From positions 1 through 39,928 of the forward strand of contig JAUWEG010000012.1 of NCBI GenBank assembly GCA_030608385.1: DNA of 39,928 nucleotides, given 5' to 3'. The notes beneath the pieces were generated by a model. The model saw nothing but the letters and a program-made list of their open reading frames with translations, had not been told where the DNA came from and did not search any database. Positions within the stretch are counted from its first letter, which is position 1, and each line of letters begins with the position of its first letter. This document shows positions 26,394 through 35,213 of the stretch, one piece after another. Position numbers and translations under genes: made by a program. Source of the DNA: Candidatus Heimdallarchaeota archaeon. Lineage in GTDB: Archaea; Asgardarchaeota; Heimdallarchaeia; Heimdallarchaeales; Heimdallarchaeaceae.

Positions 26394-26435
26394 ATCTTCC
26401 AAATATTTTAATAACATTTCAGACAAGGTTATATT

Positions 26436-26774
26436 ATGTTGCGCAAAAAGCGTTATTTTGTTCTCTACCCAGAATATTTTAATAAACAACTTACACGTAA
26501 ACAAGGTAGGAAAGTTACTAAAAATAAAGCAGTAGATCAATGCAATTTATCAAAAATAGTTTATGCATGTAAGTATCTAGAGCTGGAATATGAAGTTGAA
26601 AAAGACAAAAAATATTCTAAAAACCAGTGGGAGAGCGAAGGTAGAGTCATTGTTAATCCAGAAGGAATAACAAGTAAAACTGAGTTGATTAGACGAGTAG
26701 CAAATGTATCTAGAAAACTCAAAAAAGTTGAAAAATCTGGAGATTCAAAAAAACAAAAATCCAGACCCAAATAA
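26436..26774 (+). CDS. srp19: Signal recognition particle 19 kDa protein
   Basis: A 112-residue RNA-binding protein that helps fold SRP RNA so SRP54 can bind. YFVLYPEYFNKQLTRKQGRKVTKNKAVDQ at the N-terminus and GRVIVNPEGITSKTELIRRVA in the middle fit SRP19. The C-terminal tail is Lys-rich. It lies 42 bases after S8e and 10 before Gar1. Confidence 0.9.
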   Translation: MLRKKRYFVLYPEYFNKQLTRKQGRKVTKNKAVDQCNLSKIVYACKYLELEYEVEKDKKYSKNQWESEGRVIVNPEGITSKTELIRRVANVSRKLKKVEKSGDSKKQKSRPK

Positions 26775-26784
26775 ATTATAGAGT

Positions 26785-27114
26785 TTGATTAAATTGGAGC
26801 GAGATAGAATAAAGAAGCTTGGTACTATAATGTTCTTTAGTGATCTGGGAAATGCAATACTACAAAATCCCCCAAAACTCCCCAAAATTGGATCTAATGT
26901 TGTCACTGAAAGAATGGAACATATTGGGAAAATTGTGGACATTTTTGGTCCAGTTAAAAGCCCTTATGTAAGTATTAAAATCAAGCCCCAATATAAGGAA
27001 TCATTTGATGTTAATACTTTGCTTTATGTGATTGAGCGAAAACCTTCTAATGTAAGGCAGAGAAAAAAATCATATTCGTCAAAGTATAACAAGACAATAA
27101 AAAAGAGAAGTTGA
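26785..27114 (+). CDS. gar1: Gar1 subunit of box H/ACA pseudouridylation RNPs
   Basis: A 109-residue beta-barrel protein that binds Cbf5 and helps substrate turnover in H/ACA RNPs. IKKLGTIMFFSDLGNAIL, PKIGSNVV and the family block IGKIVDIFGPVKSPYVSIK are visible, followed by a basic tail. No ATG lies at the homology start, so TTG 26785 or TTG 26794 is used; ATG 26830 would cut off the first strand. It sits directly after SRP19 and is probably in the same transcript. Confidence 0.9.
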   Translation: MIKLERDRIKKLGTIMFFSDLGNAILQNPPKLPKIGSNVVTERMEHIGKIVDIFGPVKSPYVSIKIKPQYKESFDVNTLLYVIERKPSNVRQRKKSYSSKYNKTIKKRS

Positions 27115-27208
27115 AAATACTTCACTTTCCCTATTATTGTCGCTATAATTCAATTTACTAAAAATTTTAATTTTTTCAGAAATTATTAAAATAACTTGAA
27201 CTGTGTTA

Positions 27209-27221
27209 ATACTTAAATATG
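27209..27221 (+). promoter_or_regulatory. TATA element upstream of rpc34
   Basis: ATACTTAAATATGC is a TATA-like element with transcription expected near 27245. This leaves a leader of about 80 bases, unusually long here. TTCGATA occurs twice in that leader (near 27268 and 27295). Confidence 0.35.
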
Positions 27222-27324
27222 CTGATGGGGAATGTATAACCAGACGATAAGATTGTTGTTTGGGTACTTCGATATCAAAATGGATAGTGAAGGGATTCGA
27301 TAACTTTCAGCTGGTGTGAAGAGA

Positions 27325-27780
27325 ATGATGCCTGTTCAAAGAATTAAGATAGAAAAAAATTATAGTATTGCCCTTGGGGATGAAATAATCGAGTTGATTG
27401 ACAGAACTCATAATAAAACTTTGCTCTACAGAGAAGTGTTAGATCTTCTTGGTGGACACGAGACTATCATTCACAAATTAGATGAACTTCTTTATTCAAA
27501 TAGAATTTTAAAAATCCCTATTACAGAATGTAATGTTAAAGACTATGTTTTAACAATTCCAAAGAAAAAAGAAACTGGCTGGATGACTATGGTATGTCCT
27601 TGCTTTATTTGTGATAGGATAAGCGAATGTGCAATTAATAATCCGGTAAATCCTGTATCTTGCAGACTTTATAATGAATGGTTAATTGAAGAAGATGAAT
27701 CAAAGAAGATACAATCCTTCAGATTCATTGAATATGATATTCTGGATGATGACGATAGAGTGCGTATACCCTTGAAGTAA
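27325..27780 (+). CDS. rpc34: Rpc34/Rpc39-like Fe-S winged-helix protein
   Basis: A 151-residue protein. Residues about 10-70 form a winged helix. The second half has CPCFICDRISEC, then PVSCRLYNEWL, which lines up with the C-terminal Cys cluster of the RNA polymerase III subunit RPC34/RPC39 (pattern CPVF, then a distant C-x2-Y-x-x-E-W-L). In that family the cysteines hold a [4Fe-4S] cluster. Archaeal homologues are short and linked to transcription or to Fe-S-dependent DNA-binding roles. ATG 27325 is preferred, with GGTG about eight bases before it; GTG 27316 is possible. It precedes RlmE with a 60-base gap. Confidence 0.7.
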   Translation: MMPVQRIKIEKNYSIALGDEIIELIDRTHNKTLLYREVLDLLGGHETIIHKLDELLYSNRILKIPITECNVKDYVLTIPKKKETGWMTMVCPCFICDRISECAINNPVNPVSCRLYNEWLIEEDESKKIQSFRFIEYDILDDDDRVRIPLK

Positions 27781-27840
27781 TAAATAAAAGGACACAATTC
27801 TTATCAATAATGATTTTTTAAATAACTCAAATAAATCTAT

Positions 27841-28437
27841 GTGATTACTTTGAGTGATGATCCTTATGCAAGAAAAGCAAGAGTAAGTGGTTTTAGATCA
27901 CGAGCTTCTTACAAGCTTTTTGAAATAAACGACAAATTTAGTATTTTCAAAAAGGGTCAGCAAATTGTAGATTTGGGTGCTTCTCCTGGTGGGTGGTCAC
28001 AAGTAGCTTCTAGAAAAGTTGGAAGTAATGGCTTAGTAATTGCGATAGATAAAGCATACATTCAAGAATTTAAAGAGAAGAACATAACCATTCTTTTTCA
28101 GGATATTTTTAGAAAAGACCTAGCCACATTTCTCCTAGAGAACTTTGGAAAATCAGATGTTTTAATCTCTGATTGTGCTCCAAATATCTCAGGCAATTAT
28201 GATATGGATCATTTTACACAATCTAAACTTGTACATAGAGCACTAGAACTTGCATCCAATATATTATACATGGGTGGGTCTTTTATCTGCAAGATATTCC
28301 AAGGGAGTGAAACACAGGAATTTGTAAAGAGTGTTAAAGAACTCTTCAACGTAGTAAAATTATTCAAGCCAAAATCCTCAAGGAAACAGAGTTCAGAAAT
28401 ATACTTGGTAGCTAAAGACTTCAAATCAGAATCATAA
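27841..28437 (+). CDS. rlmE: RlmE/FtsJ-type 2'-O-ribose methyltransferase
   Basis: A 198-residue SAM methyltransferase acting on 23S rRNA ribose 2'-OH. DPYARKARVSGFRSRASYKL holds the first catalytic Lys, IVDLGASPGGWSQVA the SAM loop, LISDCAPNISG the catalytic Asp, and GSFICKIFQG the second Lys of the K-D-K-E set. Length is normal. The GTG start follows an A/T-rich stretch with a weak ribosome site; TTG 27850 could also serve. It is 19 bases before Trm1. Confidence 0.92.
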   Translation: MITLSDDPYARKARVSGFRSRASYKLFEINDKFSIFKKGQQIVDLGASPGGWSQVASRKVGSNGLVIAIDKAYIQEFKEKNITILFQDIFRKDLATFLLENFGKSDVLISDCAPNISGNYDMDHFTQSKLVHRALELASNILYMGGSFICKIFQGSETQEFVKSVKELFNVVKLFKPKSSRKQSSEIYLVAKDFKSES

Positions 28438-28456
28438 GCTGTATTGGGGTGATTCA

Positions 28457-29632
28457 ATGACAACAGGTAGTTGGAAGAAAGTCAAAGAAGGAAATACGGA
28501 ATTAGAAATAATTAAAGACGCTGAAAGAATATACGATGCTTCAGTATTCTATAATCCTAAAATGACAGTAAATAGAGATTTTACTCTTCTTATGCTAGAA
28601 ACAATTTCCAGAAAACAAGGAAAGCCATTAACTTTTGTAGATGCTTTAGCTGGAACTGGAATTCGTAGTTTCAGGATATTAAAAGAATTAAGCTCTTCAA
28701 CAATCAATAAAGTGATTATTAACGATAAAAATCCTAAAGCTATTGAGATAATTTCTAAAAATGCATTATTACTTGAAAACAAAGAGAAATTTGAAATAAT
28801 TCACTCAGATGCTTCAGATTTACTTTATGAAATTATACAAAAGAGACAATCAATAGATGTAATAGATATAGATCCATTTGGTTCTCCAATAAAATTTTTT
28901 GAAACATCGTTATATGCTCTCAAAAGAAATTCTGGGTATCTATTCGCAACAGCAACTGATTTACAAGTTCTATGTGGAAAGTATTCAGACGCATGTTTAA
29001 GAATCTATAATTCTTATCCAACGCGCCACTATTTATGTCATGAAGTTGCGTTAAGAATTCTTTTATACAATATAATCATTAGTGCTGGAAGACTTGGTCT
29101 TGAAATAAAGCCAATATTAAGTTACCATCATGAGCATTTCTTGAGAATTAAAGTAAAAATAGAGAAAAGCAAAGAAGCTGCTAATAGTCAGCATCAACAA
29201 ATCGGTTTGCTATCTTTTTGTTCTCAATGTTCTTACTATAGGACCTTTACATTACAAGAAACCTTTTCTCTATCACATTGTCCAATCTGTGACAACCCTT
29301 TGGAGAGAGCTGGGCCACTATGGTTGGGCGAATTATATGATATGCAATATCTTCTCTTGATGAATGAAATAAACAAGGGAATGGATTTACCAAGTGAAAA
29401 GAGGATATCAAGATTACTAAAACTAGCTTTGGAAGAAATTGATGAAATTCCATTTTTCTATAATTTTCCTCTAGTTACACGACATTCTGTGAATAGAGGA
29501 ATAAAAATACAAGATATTATTGAAGCTCTTACTGATGCTGGATTTAAAGCATCTAGAACACCATTTGATCCAGAGGGACTGAAAACTGATGCAAAATATG
29601 AAGAGTTGGTACAGATAATAAACGATTTCTAA
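28457..29632 (+). CDS. trm1: Trm1 tRNA (guanine26-N2)-dimethyltransferase
   Basis: A 391-residue enzyme making m2,2G at position 26 of tRNAs. FYNPKMTVNRDFTLLML near the start, FVDALAGTGIRSFR (SAM loop), VIDIDPFGSPIKF (catalytic DPFGSP) and the C-terminal zinc-binding CSQC/CPIC block followed by GPLWLGELYD match Trm1. The ending TRHSVNRGIKI...KASRTPFDPEGLKTDA region fits. The ATG is well placed after a GGGGTGAT site. Confidence 0.95.
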   Translation: MTTGSWKKVKEGNTELEIIKDAERIYDASVFYNPKMTVNRDFTLLMLETISRKQGKPLTFVDALAGTGIRSFRILKELSSSTINKVIINDKNPKAIEIISKNALLLENKEKFEIIHSDASDLLYEIIQKRQSIDVIDIDPFGSPIKFFETSLYALKRNSGYLFATATDLQVLCGKYSDACLRIYNSYPTRHYLCHEVALRILLYNIIISAGRLGLEIKPILSYHHEHFLRIKVKIEKSKEAANSQHQQIGLLSFCSQCSYYRTFTLQETFSLSHCPICDNPLERAGPLWLGELYDMQYLLLMNEINKGMDLPSEKRISRLLKLALEEIDEIPFFYNFPLVTRHSVNRGIKIQDIIEALTDAGFKASRTPFDPEGLKTDAKYEELVQIINDF

Positions 29633-29637
29633 AGTAG

Positions 29638-30324
29638 GTGAAGAATATTACAAATCATGAGGAAATTATTGTAGGAATTGATGAAGCTGGAAGAGGACCA
29701 GTTATAGGGCCATTAGTGATATGTGCATATGCTATTTCAAGGAAAGATATAGACAAATTGACTAAACTCAAAGTTAAAGATTCAAAGCTACTTTCAAAGA
29801 AAAGAAGAGATGAATTATATTCTCAATTGATTCCTATAGCCGCAGATTACAAAGTCAAACATCTTTCTGCAGCTGAAATTGACGAATTAAGAAAGAACTA
29901 CACTCTGAATATTATTGAACAGAAGATAATGCTGAAGTTAACAAAGGATCTTAAAATAACCCCTTCAGAAATTTATATTGATGCAGCTGATGTAAATGAG
30001 AAGAGATTTGGGGCAGTATTTGAAACTGAATTTTCTGATGCAAAGATAATATCAAAACACAAAGCAGACATGCTTTTTCCTGTTGTCTCTGCTGCCTCAA
30101 TAATTGCAAAAAAGGAAAGAGATAATGAAATAGAAAAGATCTCTGATAAAATAGGCGAGGAAATTGGTTCTGGGTATCCTGCTGATCCTATTACAAGAGA
30201 ATTTTTGAGAAGATATTATGCAAAAAATAAGAAATTTCCTGCATATGTTAGAGAATCATGGGATACAGTTAATAAAATAAAAAAAGAATTTAGTGAGAAA
30301 AAAAAACTTTCTGAATATTTCTAA
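29638..30324 (+). CDS. rnhB: Ribonuclease HII
   Basis: A 228-residue nuclease that removes RNA primers and misinserted ribonucleotides from DNA. The active-site GIDEAGRGPVIGPL gives Asp 15 and Glu 16; KVKDSKLLSKKRRDELY, EIYIDAADVNEKRF and VSAASIIAKKERDNEI follow, with GSGYPADPIT near the C-terminus. Length is typical for archaeal RnhB. GTG 29638 lies five bases after the Trm1 stop, so the two are probably in one operon. Confidence 0.95.
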   Translation: MKNITNHEEIIVGIDEAGRGPVIGPLVICAYAISRKDIDKLTKLKVKDSKLLSKKRRDELYSQLIPIAADYKVKHLSAAEIDELRKNYTLNIIEQKIMLKLTKDLKITPSEIYIDAADVNEKRFGAVFETEFSDAKIISKHKADMLFPVVSAASIIAKKERDNEIEKISDKIGEEIGSGYPADPITREFLRRYYAKNKKFPAYVRESWDTVNKIKKEFSEKKKLSEYF

Positions 30325-30330
30325 CTAAGC

Positions 30331-30972
30331 TTAAGTTACAATAACTGTTTGTCTTCTTTTTTTAAGGATGAATGGAATTATTGCTCCAGTTACTAATCCT
30401 ATGGCATGTGCAAAAAAATTGACATTTGGACTCCCAAAGGACATTATTAAAAAGAAAATTCCTCCTGATGCTAAATATCCCCAAAACGATCTTGTTTTTT
30501 CATGTTGATACATGAGAGCAAGAGCTGCCCCAAGTAATCCAAAAATCCCTCCGCTAGCTCCCGCTGAGATAGAATCAGCTCCATATACAAAAGATAGCAA
30601 ACCACCCATTATTCCTGAAATAATGAATACGAAATAATACTGCCAGGCTAATAATCGTTCTTCTACCTTAAAGCCAAAAACAAGTAAAAATAAACAGTTG
30701 GAGAGTAAGTGAAGAAGATCTACATGGACAAAAATCGAAGTAACTAATTGATAGATGTGCCCTTGAAAAACTAAGAAATTATATTGACCAACTACAACTA
30801 ATATTTCAGGAGCTATAGATATAGCATCTCTGAAAGTAACAATGTTACCCATGGTCAATGTAATAATCCATAGAACAATATGAACAATAAGGATTATCAC
30901 TAAAATATTCCTTGTAGGTAAATTTGTTTTCCAGAAAGAACTCATGGAAAAACTCTCTTTATCTTCACTCAC
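30331..30972 (-). CDS. Rhomboid-family intramembrane serine protease
   Basis: A 213-residue six-helix membrane protein. HVDLLHLLSNCLFLLVFG is the family HLxxN region, ISAGASGGIFGLLGA holds the catalytic Ser (GASG), and NFFAHAIGLVTGA holds the catalytic His. It would cleave within membrane helices. The GTG start at 30972 has a charged leader; ATG 30945 is the alternative. It converges with RNase HII. Substrates are unknown. Confidence 0.85.
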   Translation of the reverse strand: MSEDKESFSMSSFWKTNLPTRNILVIILIVHIVLWIITLTMGNIVTFRDAISIAPEILVVVGQYNFLVFQGHIYQLVTSIFVHVDLLHLLSNCLFLLVFGFKVEERLLAWQYYFVFIISGIMGGLLSFVYGADSISAGASGGIFGLLGAALALMYQHEKTRSFWGYLASGGIFFLIMSFGSPNVNFFAHAIGLVTGAIIPFILKKRRQTVIVT

Positions 30973-31034
30973 AATTTATGAGATAAAAAAAGTATTAAAA
31001 CTGTTGCTGTTAAAAAGAAAATAAAAAGAAGAAT

Positions 31035-32549
31035 TTACTTCTTTTCAATTGAATAATAGACACAACTTTCAACACCCTCACTAATTATTGCTTTTCTTGC
31101 TTTAACAAAACCCACAATGGTGCTGAAGAACAAACCAATCATTAGAAAAATTAAACCAACTCCTGTGGATACAATTGGACCAATAAGATGTTCAACTGTT
31201 AACTGACTCTGTGTAAGTCCTTGAAACTGGTAACTTATTCTTAGAATAGCAAATGGTAATGTTCCTATGAGAACTATAACAGCACCGATTAGTATACCGA
31301 TGAATAGTTTCATAGGTGATAGCTTTAAGGGTTTGTCAGAAGCTTGAAGGAGCTCAACTCTTGTATCATCTTTTTTAATTGCATTTACGATATTCGAAAA
31401 GGAGCTCGGTAACATAAAAGCTGTGAGATTCAGATTAACTACTATGGTTAACAATGCTAGTCCTATTCCTATGAAAAGCAAAGCTAGACTAATCGCTCTT
31501 CCAGGTTTAATAAGCATTTTTAGAGGAATGACCCCTAGCAAAGTTTCTTGAAAAGCTTGATAGATTGCAATTACAAAGAAGAAGATAAACATCCACATTA
31601 ATCCTGCAGTAGCAAATGAGTGTACTGCAGTTGTGATTTTCAAAGGATTTTCTATTGTAGGAACTTCCATTTCAGCTATTTCCTCAACAGTTTTTCCTAA
31701 TTGAGTTCTTTGTCTTCTCAACCACTTTATAATTCTTAATAACCAATAACTTATTGCAAATAGTAATATTGCTATCCCTAGAAAGATCCATGTATCCCAA
31801 AGTAACGCATTCAAACCAACTGGTGTTTCATATGTTGGTGAATAGTTAACTGCATAGTGAACTGCTCTAATTATAGCAACTGGTATTAGTGCAGATGCTG
31901 TGACAATCATACCTGTGATTGTAACAATCTTGGTCCATCTTGGAATGAGACTTCTAGGTTGTAATCCTTCTAGATCTTTTTCTCCTTTAACCAGTGCTTT
32001 CAGTCTTTTAGGTAATTCATTAACTTGAATACCTAAATTGAGCACTATAGTGGTTAAACCAAAAGCTATGCCACCTATCAGCAAAGCAACACCTAATCCT
32101 TCAATTGGAACGGTAATTATTTCATATATGTGATTAGCAAATTCATTACCATTAACACCAGCTATTATCCAAAATATCATTATAACTGCTGCAACTAATT
32201 CAGAGAGTATTCCTGCAATTAGCATAATTGGGAAACTCTTAGCAAAGAATGGTGCTTTATAGTCTTCTAATTTTAAGCCTGCTTTCTTAAAACTTCCAGT
32301 TGCATTTTCACCTGTAGATTTGATACTTTTAACTATAGTTACAATAGCAAAACCAATTCCTAGTTTCAGAAACCCTAAGCCTAATAGTGGGATTATTTCT
32401 AAGAATCTTTTCAATACTATCTCTACTACCGTACCTTGTATTGTAGCTTCATTAATAGTTCTCCAAATCCCTAATCCCAATGAGATAAGCACAAGAGAAA
32501 AACCAAAAAAGAGAATTTCTTTGTATCTTTTGAATATATTTTCCATCAT
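31035..32549 (-). CDS. Polytopic membrane protein built of repeated two-helix units
   Basis: A 504-residue protein with about ten membrane helices and no family I recognise. An internal repeat of roughly 95-100 residues is visible. GVALLIGGIAFGLTTIVLNL (about residues 153-172) resembles ISLALLFIGIGLALLTIVVNL (about 353-373), GLGFLKLGIGFAIVTIV (about 57-73) and GVGLIFLMIGLFFSTIV (about 463-479). Each of the first units is followed by a charged linker and a second helix ending in a P-x-A-I-x-R type motif. ATG 32549 is chosen because AAGGATG lies eight bases upstream; the frame is open to 32573. Transporter or membrane scaffold is a guess. The gene stands alone. Confidence 0.6.
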   Translation of the reverse strand: MMENIFKRYKEILFFGFSLVLISLGLGIWRTINEATIQGTVVEIVLKRFLEIIPLLGLGFLKLGIGFAIVTIVKSIKSTGENATGSFKKAGLKLEDYKAPFFAKSFPIMLIAGILSELVAAVIMIFWIIAGVNGNEFANHIYEIITVPIEGLGVALLIGGIAFGLTTIVLNLGIQVNELPKRLKALVKGEKDLEGLQPRSLIPRWTKIVTITGMIVTASALIPVAIIRAVHYAVNYSPTYETPVGLNALLWDTWIFLGIAILLFAISYWLLRIIKWLRRQRTQLGKTVEEIAEMEVPTIENPLKITTAVHSFATAGLMWMFIFFFVIAIYQAFQETLLGVIPLKMLIKPGRAISLALLFIGIGLALLTIVVNLNLTAFMLPSSFSNIVNAIKKDDTRVELLQASDKPLKLSPMKLFIGILIGAVIVLIGTLPFAILRISYQFQGLTQSQLTVEHLIGPIVSTGVGLIFLMIGLFFSTIVGFVKARKAIISEGVESCVYYSIEKK

Positions 32550-32653
32550 TTTAATCATCCTTAATTTGTACATAAAACATTTTTTTCTAACTCAGAATCT
32601 TTGAGAAAAAGATAGAGAGAAAGAATAGATCTCTAATTATCTACTTCTTCAGA

Positions 32654-33067
32654 TTAATAACCGAAATCAGGAGTAGGTAACCCATGTTTCTCTGCAATTT
32701 GCTTCATAAGACCAGTTAGCATTTTGAGTTTTTCTTCACCCATTTGTTTGGCAACTTCTAGGGTCACTTTCATGTCTGTCATATGAATTTTGTCACCAAC
32801 CATTTTACCTGCTTTCATACGTCCTAGAAGAAGAGCTTCCTTTTCTTCTGGGCTTAATCCCATAAGTATTTTTGTTCGTGTTGCGATAAAAGGTTTCATT
32901 TTCTTCTCTTTCAGTTCTGTAACAGCTGTTATCAGCCCTGCTAGAGATTTTACTCTTTGTTCTTCTGGTTGCCCTGCAATCATTTTCAACCTTTGAGTTA
33001 ACATTTGTTGTCTTTGTTCCTCAGGAGCATCAGCCAACATTTTAATCATTTCATTCATTTCACTCAT
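32654..33067 (-). CDS. Hypothetical helical protein with PEEQR-type repeats
   Basis: A 137-residue protein rich in Met, Lys, Glu and Gln, predicted all-helical. Three related segments recur: APEEQRQQMLTQRL, QPEEQRVKSLAGLI and SPEEKEALLLGRM. It suggests a helical repeat or coiled bundle. No known family comes to mind. ATG 33067 is preferred (AATCAC on the plus strand gives GTGATT upstream); an extra MIL start at 33076 is possible. It is preceded by a good TATA box and is probably its own unit. Confidence 0.55.
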   Translation of the reverse strand: MSEMNEMIKMLADAPEEQRQQMLTQRLKMIAGQPEEQRVKSLAGLITAVTELKEKKMKPFIATRTKILMGLSPEEKEALLLGRMKAGKMVGDKIHMTDMKVTLEVAKQMGEEKLKMLTGLMKQIAEKHGLPTPDFGY

Positions 33068-33117
33068 TAAAATCACTTTGGAAAATTAATTTCCAACTAT
33101 TACTGTGTGTGTGAAAG

Positions 33118-33129
33118 TATTTAAAACCT
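33118..33129 (-). promoter_or_regulatory. TATA promoter of the gene ending at 32654
   Basis: Minus-strand GGTTTTAAATAC forms a clear BRE/TATA element about 50 bases upstream of the ATG, giving a start near 33095. Confidence 0.45.
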
Positions 33130-33297
33130 CAGAAGTTACAAAAAAACGCATAAATAGCACCTTATCCATTCATAGGTAACCATACTCATATTTTACTTGA
33201 TTTGGTGTGTGTTATGTGTTTTTAGAAATTGAAATATACTAGACCATGAATAGACAAGCTTTTTATGTTCAGCTTTTTGGTCAATTCAGGAAAAAAA

Positions 33298-33801
33298 ATG
33301 GATATTAGTGGAACTATAATTGCTACTGTGAATGAACATGGTGAAATTGATGTAGTTAGACATATCTATTTTGAATGTACAAGCTGTACGGAATGTTGTA
33401 AGTTGAATAACATTCCAGTAACTGAACAAGATATTAGACTTATTCAAGATACTGGCATTGAAATTGATCAAATGTTAGAAGAACTAAGTCCTGTTCTTAT
33501 CGCAAATAAAAATCTTAAAAAAAATGGTTTTATTAAAGCTTACATTTTAAGAAAAAAACCATTTGTGAATGAATGTGTTTTTGTTGATGAGACAGGTCTA
33601 TGCAAAGTACATAAATTCAAACCACTGACATGTCAGCTTTATCCTTTTTCAGTTAAAAAAGATGAAAACAAGCTTTGTGTTATAATTCATCCAAAAAATA
33701 TCTGTGAATTTATCGAACTGGATGTTGAAGAATCTAAATCAAATACTATTGAGATAACAGAGGATCTATTAACAGCTCTCTTTGGTAAGAAACAAACATA
33801 G
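33298..33801 (+). CDS. YkgJ/UPF0153-like cysteine-cluster protein
   Basis: A 167-residue protein with the CxxCxxCC signature (CTSCTECCKL) and a second set NECVFVDETGLCKVHKFKPLTCQLYPF. The family is thought to bind zinc or iron (Fe-S) and its function is largely unknown. ATG 33298 is chosen because AGGA lies just upstream; the longer frame to 33265 is hydrophobic and has no ribosome site. The orphan zinc-ribbon gene follows on the same strand within about 40 bases, separated by a perfect palindrome. Confidence 0.8.
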   Translation: MDISGTIIATVNEHGEIDVVRHIYFECTSCTECCKLNNIPVTEQDIRLIQDTGIEIDQMLEELSPVLIANKNLKKNGFIKAYILRKKPFVNECVFVDETGLCKVHKFKPLTCQLYPFSVKKDENKLCVIIHPKNICEFIELDVEESKSNTIEITEDLLTALFGKKQT

Positions 33802-33814
33802 TAATGATAAACTT

Positions 33815-33835
33815 TATCTGTAATAATTACAGATA
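33815..33835 (+). repeat. Perfect 10-bp palindrome in a short intergenic gap
   Basis: TATCTGTAAT, a single central A and ATTACAGATA form a perfect inverted repeat with 1-base centre. It lies after the YkgJ stop and just before the likely start of the next gene. It may be an operator, a processing hairpin or a weak terminator. Confidence 0.6.
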
Positions 33836-33842
33836 TACTTCC

Positions 33843-35213
33843 ATGAGCTTGTTTAAAACAAATTTTATGAAGCTCGTTGAAGCATATCTTCAAGACAAAG
33901 GCTTTACTGTTGAGATGTGTAATATTTATACAAGAAACGTTGATTTCTATGAAAGCTACAAGAGAGTAATCATGTGTGCGTACAAAGATGATTTACTCCT
34001 AACTATTCGCGCTAGAAGTGGAGAAGCTTCTGATCCATTTAAAGGAACAGATGATCAAATTGAAGCTAAGCTTCAAGAACCAGCTCTAAAGCTATTAAGC
34101 TGTGTTTTATCTTTAAATTCAGGAATGGATCCAATTTATTGTGACAAATTCAAAGGAATGAAAGCTGTTCCCGTTATTATAATGGAAAAATCTTCTAGAA
34201 ATCATCCGCTTTACTATTATTTTGATGGGGATGCTAGAGAATCTAAGACATGGTATAAGAAGAAGAACGTAGTTTATCTCCCTTGGGATTGGCTACAAGA
34301 ATTCTGGAATGAGGATTTTAGACTATCGTTAATGGATCAAGGATATGAAGTTTCAGAACCAATCGAACATGAACCAGAGATCCATATCAAGCAAGCAATA
34401 ACTGAAATAGAAGAAGTATTAGCATCTAGAAGAATTGGAATAATGAAATCTGTCCATTTAGATAAACCTACTCTTCCACCATTAGCTCTCACTCTTACTC
34501 AAAATGATCAAATGATGATTTTTGTTGTAGATGAACCAGATGACAGCGTTCATCCCAAACTTATGGACTTTGCAGTTTATCATTTTGGGACAAAAATAGA
34601 TAAGTTCCCAACTACAGTTAAAGCTATATTCTTCAATATTTCAATAATTGATAAGGATAAAAGTTACATGAATCCTTATGTTCCTAAAGATAACAAATTT
34701 GTAGAGGATCATTTTGAACATCCAATAGTCATAAAGACAACAACCAAGGGTTTTAAGTTGCTTCTAGAAGCTGCCACAATTGAAGAATTATCTGCACTTC
34801 CACAATTAAGTCCTATTTCAAATCTTGAAATGAGCAGTTTATTGAAGACATCCTCTGGATACTGGTTTACTAAAGTTTTCAATGAAGCTAAGAAAAAGCT
34901 AAAAAATTTCTATTCATCAAAATGCCCCTATTGTTCTAATACTAGTATTGTACATCAAGTCCCAAATTACGCTGTATCACATCTTAATCTTGATCTCAAA
35001 CTAACAAAAGAAAATTCATATGTAGTTTATTGTGACGATAAGAGAAATGGGTGTGGCTTAGGATTCATTATCGTAAAGGATAAGTTTCAAGGTGGTATTC
35101 ATGGATTTTTTGTTGGAGGAGACCAACAATATGCACATGAAGTTGACAATGCTAGGAGGCAAATTCAGTCAATAGGATTGAAGGCACAATCTTTTGTACA
35201 TATTAAGCAGTGA
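33843..35213 (+). CDS. Orphan protein with C-terminal zinc-ribbon
   Basis: A 456-residue protein with no family I can name. The N-terminal part (about 1-190) has mixed alpha/beta character with conserved-looking acidic and aromatic residues (YKRVIMCAYKDDLLLTIRAR, WYKKKNVVYLPWDWLQEFW) reminiscent of nuclease-like or restriction-like folds, but no catalytic motif is clear. The C-terminus has CPYC and a later CDDKRNGCGLGF, a probable zinc ribbon. The start is uncertain (33804, 33843 or 33867); 33843 is preferred because the palindrome before it would otherwise be coding. It probably follows YkgJ in one transcript. Confidence 0.5.
   Translation: MSLFKTNFMKLVEAYLQDKGFTVEMCNIYTRNVDFYESYKRVIMCAYKDDLLLTIRARSGEASDPFKGTDDQIEAKLQEPALKLLSCVLSLNSGMDPIYCDKFKGMKAVPVIIMEKSSRNHPLYYYFDGDARESKTWYKKKNVVYLPWDWLQEFWNEDFRLSLMDQGYEVSEPIEHEPEIHIKQAITEIEEVLASRRIGIMKSVHLDKPTLPPLALTLTQNDQMMIFVVDEPDDSVHPKLMDFAVYHFGTKIDKFPTTVKAIFFNISIIDKDKSYMNPYVPKDNKFVEDHFEHPIVIKTTTKGFKLLLEAATIEELSALPQLSPISNLEMSSLLKTSSGYWFTKVFNEAKKKLKNFYSSKCPYCSNTSIVHQVPNYAVSHLNLDLKLTKENSYVVYCDDKRNGCGLGFIIVKDKFQGGIHGFFVGGDQQYAHEVDNARRQIQSIGLKAQSFVHIKQ

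Noticed and set aside
33265-33297. Hydrophobic extension of the YkgJ-like protein
   Set aside because: No ribosome site; AGGA before ATG 33298 fits better.
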